From an uncultured Aquimonas sp. (GTDB taxonomy: Bacteria; Pseudomonadota; Gammaproteobacteria; Xanthomonadales; Xanthomonadaceae), in the NCBI RefSeq assembly GCF_937888285.1, contig NZ_CALART010000060.1:1-11121 (forward strand): a DNA stretch of 11,121 nucleotides, in the 5' to 3' direction. Below the pieces are notes generated by a model. That model was not told where the DNA came from, made no database searches, and saw nothing but the letters and a program-made list of their open reading frames with translations. Of this stretch, positions 1 through 5,586 are shown piece by piece; positions within the stretch are counted from its first letter, which is position 1, and the number at the start of each line of letters is the position of its first letter. The position numbers and the translations under genes are program-made.

Positions 1-37
1 GGCTTTGAGCTTCAAGGCATGTTGAGGGTGGGCGGGC

Positions 38-2563
38 TTAACTTCGGTGGATTGGGTCAAGGTGGGAGGCCCGTAAGGCAGCGATCTGTCGATCCATGTT
101 GCGCAGCTCCTGCAGTGAAGAGCTCGACGCGCTTATCAACGCCCGCTTGGCCATCAGATATCGCAATGAGCGCTGCGAGGCCTCGTCAAGTGTCGAGAGA
201 ATTTGGAACGCCGTCGGCCAATGGGATGTCTGACCGGCAGGCTCAACCGCGGCGAGTTCAACGTACAGCAATTCGAGGTCTGGGCTCGACTGATCAGACT
301 CGCGCAGCGCCCACAATTCCGCCATCACCGCGCGCGCACAGTCTTCTTCCGCCATGCCCAGCTCTTTCCGAGCGAGACAACGAGCTCCGCTCACTCGCAA
401 ACGCTCGCCTTGGGGAAGTTGGCTTTGGCTCGCAATGATGTTCTCGTAAGCCTGCTCCGCAATGGCTAAGCTTTCGCGGCTCGCGACCGCGTCATCTGCT
501 GTCCTAACTGCGGCCCGATAGCCGAGCAGTGCGAGAAGCAGTTGCCTACGAGGTTGCGTAGGGTCGTTTGCCACATCATCTCGGGCGAGCGCCACCGCTC
601 TAAGTAGGCTCTGAAGGCTTGAGACAGTGTGGCCCAGCTGATCGTTGAGTACGTCGAGGGTGTATCGCAGGTTGATCTCAATGCGTCGGATTCGTGCGCT
701 GCCGCCCGCGGCGCGCTCATGAGCCAACAAGCGCTCAAGCGCCTTTGTGTGGCTTGAGAACGCAGCGGTCGGTCTGCCCAATTGCTCCTGCGCGTTGGCG
801 AGCCAGGAAAGGGAATCCACTAGGTCCACGACTTGAGGATCCGCGTCGGACGAAAGGTTCTCCTCGCGGATCTGAGCGGCTTGGCGAAAGTATGCAAGTG
901 CTTCCTCTGTGCGCTTTTGAGCTAGCAGTGCGGAGCCCAGATTATTCAGGGCGTAAGCAACCTCTTGGCGTCCGCGCGCGTGGTCGTCCGTAGCAGCTGC
1001 AAAGGTTTTGGCCTCCTTCAAGTACCTTTGCCAGTGTTCCCCTGCCTCGTTGAGGTCAGAACTCCTGTAGGCAATCAAACCTTGCCAATACGCGATCTGC
1101 GCGGCCTCGAAGTGCAGTTCTGGCTCGGGCAGCGATGCGCTGTCGAGGATGGCGTCCAGCACCAGCGCCGCCTGTTCGAGTATTGGCGCTGCTTGGTCAA
1201 GATGCTGGCGCGTCACCTGCACTTCCCCCAGCGTTCGCAGAGCCCGGGCGCGGGCCAATGCGCTCGCCGCGTCACCGCGCATATCCGCCTCGCCCAGGTA
1301 CTTGAGTGCCTCTGCACCAATGCTGTCGAGCAGATCCAGCCGGCCCAAGGGGCGCAGCTTGTCGGCGAAATCGCCGAGCATGTACTGGATCAGCTGCTCG
1401 GCCTCGCCGCGACGCTGTTCCGCCAGCGCCTGCGCGGCCTCCGCCTGCGCTCGGCCGGCGCGTGCTTCGGTCAGGCCATAGAGCGCCAGGCCGGTGCCGC
1501 CGACCAGGGCGAGGCCAATGAGCGATGCAGCGGCCGTTGCCAGCGCATTGCGCCGGAGGAAGCAGCGCAGCGTGTAGCCGCGCCCGCCTGCGACCGCCAG
1601 TACCGGTTCGCGCTGCACCCAGCGCTGCAGGTCTTCGGCCATCGAAGCTGCCGAGGCGTAGCGCTGGTCGCGGTCTTCCGCCATCGCTTTCAGCACGATG
1701 GCGCGCAGTTCGAAAGGCGCGCGCCGCAGCTGCTGCGCGTCGCCCTCGCTCGGTACGCGTGCCTGCAGGCTGCGCGCGAACTCTTCGCGCAGCGCGGTGC
1801 TTTCAGGCGCACGGCTGTCGAAGGGCAGGCCCACCTGCTGACGCAGGCACTCGGCCAGCATCACGCCGAGCGCATAGATGTCGCAGCGCGCATCAATGCC
1901 CGCCGGGCCGGGTTCGCGCTGCTCGGGGGCCATGTAGGCCGGCGTGCCGGCGATCTGGCTGGGCTGCATCGGCGTCGGCCCGTCAGCGCTGGTGCCCAGT
2001 GCGATGCCGAAATCGATGATGCGCGGCAGCGGTCCGGCTTCGGTGTCCTGCACCAGAACGTTCTGCGGCTTCAGGTCGCGATGGATCAGGCCGCGCTGGT
2101 GGGCGTGCTGGATGCCGCCGCAGAGCTCGACGAACATGCGCACCAGCGAGAGCAGCGGCTGCGGCTGCAGGCGCAGGAACTCGTCCAGCGGCCGACCGGG
2201 CACGTATTCCATGGCGAAGAACAGCGCGCCGTCCGGCAGACGCCCCGCGTCGTAGATCTGCGCGATCGCCCGATGCGAGAGCTGGGCCAGCGCCTGGCGC
2301 TCGACTTCGAAGAAGGCCTCGGCTCGCGCGCTGCGCCGCTCCGGCAGCATCACCTTCAGCGCGACATCACGGATCAGCGGGTGCAGCTGGTGGGCGAGCC
2401 AGACCTGGCCCATGCCGCCCTTGCCCAGCCGGCGTACGAGCTTGAAGGCGCCGATCCGCTGCCCCTCGCTCCAGTCGCCCGCAGTCGGTGAGTCCGCACC
2501 GCACGCGATGGCGAGGGTGTCATGGCGCGGCAGGACGCTGGTCGGCTGCTCGGAGGACGCCAT
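38..2563 (-). CDS. Membrane-anchored Hanks-type serine/threonine protein kinase with TPR-like C-terminal half
   Basis: Predicted to phosphorylate Ser/Thr on unknown targets. Counting from a GTG one codon upstream of the chosen ATG (842 aa in all), the kinase domain spans about residues 38-315. It has a glycine loop (GKGGMGQV, 48-55), the ATP-anchoring Lys71 in VALK, the catalytic loop HRDLKPQN (Asp164, Asn169), DFG (185-187) and APE (213-215), so it looks catalytically complete. A hydrophobic stretch at 341-364 is a single transmembrane helix, followed by an Ala/Glu/Gln-rich probable coiled coil (366-392). The rest (about 410-840) is helical with TPR-like pairs (around 436-470, 490-520, 535-570, 583-615), probably periplasmic and used for sensing or protein binding. 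ATG at 2563 and GTG at 2566 are both possible starts; neither has a clear ribosome-binding site. The C-terminal coding part is visibly less G+C-rich than the kinase part. Kinase call is firm; target and signal are unknown. Confidence 0.93.
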   Translation of the reverse strand: MASSEQPTSVLPRHDTLAIACGADSPTAGDWSEGQRIGAFKLVRRLGKGGMGQVWLAHQLHPLIRDVALKVMLPERRSARAEAFFEVERQALAQLSHRAIAQIYDAGRLPDGALFFAMEYVPGRPLDEFLRLQPQPLLSLVRMFVELCGGIQHAHQRGLIHRDLKPQNVLVQDTEAGPLPRIIDFGIALGTSADGPTPMQPSQIAGTPAYMAPEQREPGPAGIDARCDIYALGVMLAECLRQQVGLPFDSRAPESTALREEFARSLQARVPSEGDAQQLRRAPFELRAIVLKAMAEDRDQRYASAASMAEDLQRWVQREPVLAVAGGRGYTLRCFLRRNALATAAASLIGLALVGGTGLALYGLTEARAGRAQAEAAQALAEQRRGEAEQLIQYMLGDFADKLRPLGRLDLLDSIGAEALKYLGEADMRGDAASALARARALRTLGEVQVTRQHLDQAAPILEQAALVLDAILDSASLPEPELHFEAAQIAYWQGLIAYRSSDLNEAGEHWQRYLKEAKTFAAATDDHARGRQEVAYALNNLGSALLAQKRTEEALAYFRQAAQIREENLSSDADPQVVDLVDSLSWLANAQEQLGRPTAAFSSHTKALERLLAHERAAGGSARIRRIEINLRYTLDVLNDQLGHTVSSLQSLLRAVALARDDVANDPTQPRRQLLLALLGYRAAVRTADDAVASRESLAIAEQAYENIIASQSQLPQGERLRVSGARCLARKELGMAEEDCARAVMAELWALRESDQSSPDLELLYVELAAVEPAGQTSHWPTAFQILSTLDEASQRSLRYLMAKRALISASSSSLQELRNMDRQIAALRASHLDPIHRS

Positions 2564-2595
2564 CACTACGCTGAACGAGGGATGTGAGGGCCGTC

Positions 2596-2601
2596 ACTAT
2601 A
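2596..2601 (-). promoter_or_regulatory. Candidate -10 box of the kinase gene
   Basis: Reading the minus strand, TATAGT matches the sigma-70 -10 consensus at five of six positions and lies about 33 nt before the kinase ATG, giving a short leader of roughly 25 nt. No recognisable -35 hexamer stands 16-18 nt upstream, so this is a weak prediction. Confidence 0.35.
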
Positions 2602-2627
2602 CGAGGCATGCAAGTTGCAGCGCCAGT

Positions 2628-2660
2628 GGGGTGTAGGCCCGGCTTGCGGGCCTCCACCCC
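2628..2660. repeat. G+C-rich intergenic inverted repeat (13-bp stem, one mismatch)
   Basis: GGGGTG, T, AGGCCCG (2628-2641) pairs with CGGGCCT, C, CACCCC (2647-2660) around the 5-nt loop GCTTG, with a single T/C mismatch. It lies in the gap between the secreted-protein gene and the kinase gene. The GTAGG...CGGCTTG core resembles the REP-like intergenic elements scattered through xanthomonad-type genomes. It could act as a transcript-end stabiliser for the upstream gene, but there is no T-tract, so it is not an ordinary intrinsic terminator. The hairpin is plain in the sequence; its family membership is inferred. Confidence 0.6.
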
Positions 2661-2774
2661 CGATGACCTCTGGCCAGCATCTTGGCCAGCGCCGCTCGCG
2701 ATGCGACGACTGTGGCGGATCAGCGGCCCAGGCGTGGCTGCCGCCCGCCGCGAAGCAGCGAACGGCGTTCCGCC

Positions 2775-5390
2775 TCAGTCTTCAAATCCATGGTTGAACA
2801 GGATGATCCCGTCGCTCATGCGTATCACGATGTCGGGAGCGAGGGTGGAGCCGTTCACTGGCGAGGGAACGGGTGTCGCACCCTGCAGCGAGCACTGCCC
2901 GAAGTAGACCGGGCCGGCCGGACAGCGGATCCCGCTGTAGACCTGGTCCTCCAGACCCAGCAGGTTGAAGGTGGAGAGCAGCCGGGTTTCGAACTGGTAG
3001 TGGCCCACGTAGACCATGCCGTCGGCGGATGAGGCCAGGCTTTGAATGCGCTGGCCGCCGTTATTCCAGACGTCGATGACAATTCCGGCCAGCGGTGTGT
3101 TGTCACTGGCCCGGACCACCCGGAAACCGCGTGTGTCGCGCGGGCGCAAGCGGAAGTCGATGCCTTCGTAGGTCTGGCCGGGTTGCAGCTCGAAGATCGT
3201 CGCGCTGGCCAGGTCGCAGCCCGTGGACTGGCTTGACCACCCGGAGAGGCAGTCGATCTGCGGGAACAGCTGGTTCCAGTAATTGTATTGGCTGGCACCC
3301 AGGCGAGCGCTTCCGCTCGGCAATGACTGCGTGCGATAGGCGCCGTTCGCGTCTGTCTGCACCCAGACTTGCCTGATCACCTGGCCGGTGGGTGAGAGTG
3401 TCTGCAGTTGAATTTCGTAGCTCTGTCCTGGCCCGGCGAAGGTCACCCGGCCCGTCACCGTCGGATTGGGCGTCAGTCCGATTTCGAGGTCCCTGTTGCC
3501 GGACTCCCGCGTGAAGACCAAGGGGGTTGCGCCCGGGCAGTTGAAGAACGTATTCGGTGCGGGGCAGAGTATATTGTCGAAGATTTCGCGGACATGGTCC
3601 GGTGATTCCACCACCAGCACATAGCTGCCAGGACGAATCCCCGGCATCTCGAAGCTGCCCTCATGCGTCGAGGTGTCGGTGACGTAGGTGCCGTTGGTTT
3701 CATAAAGCGCGACACGGGCATTCGCAACCGGTTGGCCGTTGTTGTCGCCAACAACGTTGCCGCGCAGCACGGGGCGGGCTCGCAGGTCGAACTCGATCGA
3801 GATTCCTGGCCCTGACGCAGGGAAGTTGATTACGCTGGCTTGGCTGAGTTCCTCGATGCACGAGCTCAGGCACTCGATGCCTCCGTAAAGCTGCGAGTAC
3901 GCCCTGCTCGTCTCGATTCGGACCCGATAGCTGCCGGCGGCAATCCCGTCGATCGAACCTTGGGCGCCATAGGCGAAACCGTAGTACACCTCAGCACCGG
4001 TTGAGTCGAATAGCGTCACCGCGAAGAACTCGGATGCTGGGGCGGGTGTGCCGCCTACGCGCAGGTTGACTTGCAGTCGCGGTACAGGCGACAGCGAGAA
4101 ATCGGCGCGCAGCAGAGGGTTGGCCGGATCGTTGCGGACGGGGGTGCCCGAACTGATGGTGCAGCCCTGCTGTGGGCAGTCGATGCCGTTGTAGAGCTGC
4201 GAACGGTAGCCAGGGGCTTCCGCGAGCAGGTACGAGTCGACTCCACTTGCCAAGCCGATTTGATAACGCCCGAACGAGTCCGCGTAGGTCGATTCGCTGT
4301 AGAAGGGCGACTGCGCAATGCCAAGCCGGACTTGCGCATTTGGCACTGCCGCTCCGGTAGTGGCATTCGTGACGACGCCAATCACACTCCCCAGAGGATC
4401 AAGAGCGAAATTCAACGTCGCAGAGCCACCGGTCAGTGCGACCTGGGTTGGCTGGGCCTGGCCATAGGTGCAGTCGGCCATGGAGCTCTCGTATCGACCT
4501 GCGCATGGCACTTCGCTCCACGCCTCATGCGCGAGCCGGTCAGAGGACCATGTATTGCCGGTGCGGACAACATACGACCCGTTCTGCTGGTACCCGATCA
4601 TGTACCGACCCTGCGCGTCGACCTGGGTGCTGCCTTCGAGCAGGTACTGGCCATTCACCACCCGGAACATGCCAACCGTGCCCTCCGTAAAGGGCGTGCC
4701 ATCGGCCGACCGCGTCACCTGACCCTGCACCAGTGAGAAGTTCACACCGCCGAGAATCACCGCGCCTGGCTGATCGCCGAGGTTGTCGAGGCGGACCAGC
4801 CAGAAGGTCTGCTTGTCAGAGGGAAGCGTCAGCTCGGCCTGCAGGCCGATGCTGTCGTCGGCGCTGGCGATCGGCTCAGCGACGAGCTCGCGGCAGTCGG
4901 GCCAGGCGCTCAGGCGGGTGTCGAGGCGGGACCCGCGCGTGGTGACGCCAATGGCTTTCTCCGTGCTGCCCTGGACGCGGATCCACAGCGACTCGCCGGG
5001 CTGCATTTGCAGTTCCAGTGCTTCGCCGGTGTTGAGCGGCAGGGGCGCTTCACAGCTCTCGCCGACCGTGCCTGGCTGCCGGATGGTGGGAACCGGTGGC
5101 GGCAGGTCAAGCGTGCCGATACGGCCGCCGTGGACCAGCTGGAAGCGCGCGATCGCATGCAGGCGCTGCGTTTTCTCCAGCAGTACCGGATCGCCCTTGA
5201 CTGCGTCTTCGAGCGCAACAAAGCGCTGCAGCAGCGCATCGGAGGCCGTCGATCGCGACGCGCCCGAGAGCGTCTCGGCGCGGCGCAGCTCCAGCTGCGT
5301 ATCCGTCAGTACCCGATGGAAGTCATTCGCGTGCACGCACGCGGGAAGAGCGGGCAGGGCAAGGCCCGCCATCAACAAAAGACGCTTCAT
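2775..5390 (-). CDS. Secreted multi-domain beta-sandwich repeat protein with six cysteine-pair modules
   Basis: No enzymatic role can be assigned; probably an exported surface or extracellular protein. The 871-aa product starts at the ATG preceded by AGGGGG 5 nt upstream and opens with a signal peptide (MKRLLLMAGL..., likely cut after VHA at residue 21; LPAC at 15-18 is a poor lipobox alternative). Residues 22-95 look helical. Residues 110-215 resemble a PPC-type beta domain with Cys113 and Cys166. From about 215 to the end run six modules of 102-109 residues, like carboxypeptidase-regulatory/Cna-B folds (for example GQPVANARVALY, 552-563). Each carries a line of the form (L/I/V)(Y/F)xxI-x-C...C...(A/G)TP: cysteines 296/307, 405/410, 507/511, 609/618, 714/725, 823/833. 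It ends in GIILFNHGFED, a tail type I associate with exported Lysobacterales proteins. An in-frame extension up to 5513 has no support. It lies 196 nt after metH and 211 nt before the kinase gene on the same strand. Confidence 0.88.
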   Translation of the reverse strand: MKRLLLMAGLALPALPACVHANDFHRVLTDTQLELRRAETLSGASRSTASDALLQRFVALEDAVKGDPVLLEKTQRLHAIARFQLVHGGRIGTLDLPPPVPTIRQPGTVGESCEAPLPLNTGEALELQMQPGESLWIRVQGSTEKAIGVTTRGSRLDTRLSAWPDCRELVAEPIASADDSIGLQAELTLPSDKQTFWLVRLDNLGDQPGAVILGGVNFSLVQGQVTRSADGTPFTEGTVGMFRVVNGQYLLEGSTQVDAQGRYMIGYQQNGSYVVRTGNTWSSDRLAHEAWSEVPCAGRYESSMADCTYGQAQPTQVALTGGSATLNFALDPLGSVIGVVTNATTGAAVPNAQVRLGIAQSPFYSESTYADSFGRYQIGLASGVDSYLLAEAPGYRSQLYNGIDCPQQGCTISSGTPVRNDPANPLLRADFSLSPVPRLQVNLRVGGTPAPASEFFAVTLFDSTGAEVYYGFAYGAQGSIDGIAAGSYRVRIETSRAYSQLYGGIECLSSCIEELSQASVINFPASGPGISIEFDLRARPVLRGNVVGDNNGQPVANARVALYETNGTYVTDTSTHEGSFEMPGIRPGSYVLVVESPDHVREIFDNILCPAPNTFFNCPGATPLVFTRESGNRDLEIGLTPNPTVTGRVTFAGPGQSYEIQLQTLSPTGQVIRQVWVQTDANGAYRTQSLPSGSARLGASQYNYWNQLFPQIDCLSGWSSQSTGCDLASATIFELQPGQTYEGIDFRLRPRDTRGFRVVRASDNTPLAGIVIDVWNNGGQRIQSLASSADGMVYVGHYQFETRLLSTFNLLGLEDQVYSGIRCPAGPVYFGQCSLQGATPVPSPVNGSTLAPDIVIRMSDGIILFNHGFED

Positions 5391-5395
5391 TGAAC
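5391..5395 (-). promoter_or_regulatory. Start-deciding ribosome-binding-site region of the secreted-protein gene
   Basis: The minus strand reads AGGGGG-TTCA-ATG directly before the codon at 5390, a Shine-Dalgarno-like purine run at good spacing (it extends to about 5400). Together with the signal peptide that starts here, it fixes the start at 5390 rather than the longer in-frame opening at 5513. Confidence 0.55.
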
Positions 5396-5530
5396 CCCCT
5401 GAGGCATGAGGCCACTCGGGCAGTCGTAGCCCAGACGTGGCACAAGGACGTGCATTGCCACGGACGGCATCGCCCCGGCGCGCGAATCGTAGGGGCGCGC
5501 TGTGGCCTTGCATAGGGCTTCAGAGTCTTC

Positions 5531-5547
5531 TTGATCTATGTGATCAA
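5531..5547. promoter_or_regulatory. Perfect 6-5-6 inverted repeat, possible operator
   Basis: TTGATCTATGTGATCAA is a perfect palindrome of 6-bp arms with a 5-nt spacer, about 140 nt upstream of the secreted-protein start and just beyond the end of metH. It looks like an FNR/Anr half-site pair (TTGAT...ATCAA), but the half-sites are 7 nt apart instead of 4, so it is not a canonical FNR box. It may be an operator for the secreted-protein gene or a small second hairpin after the metH terminator. No convincing -35/-10 pair was seen in this gap. Confidence 0.35.
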
Positions 5548-5582
5548 AAGCCGGGTTGCTGCTGATATCGAGCTACCGGCTT
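5546..5582 (-). terminator. Possible intrinsic terminator of the metH operon
   Basis: On the minus strand, five bases after the metH stop codon, AAGCCGG pairs with CCGGCTT across a 21-nt loop, and the second arm runs into TTTTG. The stem is short and the loop long, so termination efficiency is uncertain. Confidence 0.4.
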
Positions 5583-5586
5583 CTCG

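Noticed and set aside
965..2491. A 508-codon plus-strand frame opposite the kinase domain
   Set aside because: Antisense shadow; Arg/Ala/Gln-rich translation with no domain, while the minus frame carries every kinase motif.
2737..2759. GCTGC...GCAGC stem after the secreted-protein gene as a terminator
   Set aside because: Only a 5-bp stem with a long loop and no T-tract, which is expected by chance at this base composition.
5391..5513. 41-residue N-terminal extension of the secreted protein
   Set aside because: It would bury the signal peptide, which begins at 5390 behind a good AGGGGG site.
5531..5547. Canonical FNR/Anr box
   Set aside because: The half-sites TTGAT and ATCAA are 7 nt apart instead of 4, so it is listed only as an unassigned palindrome.
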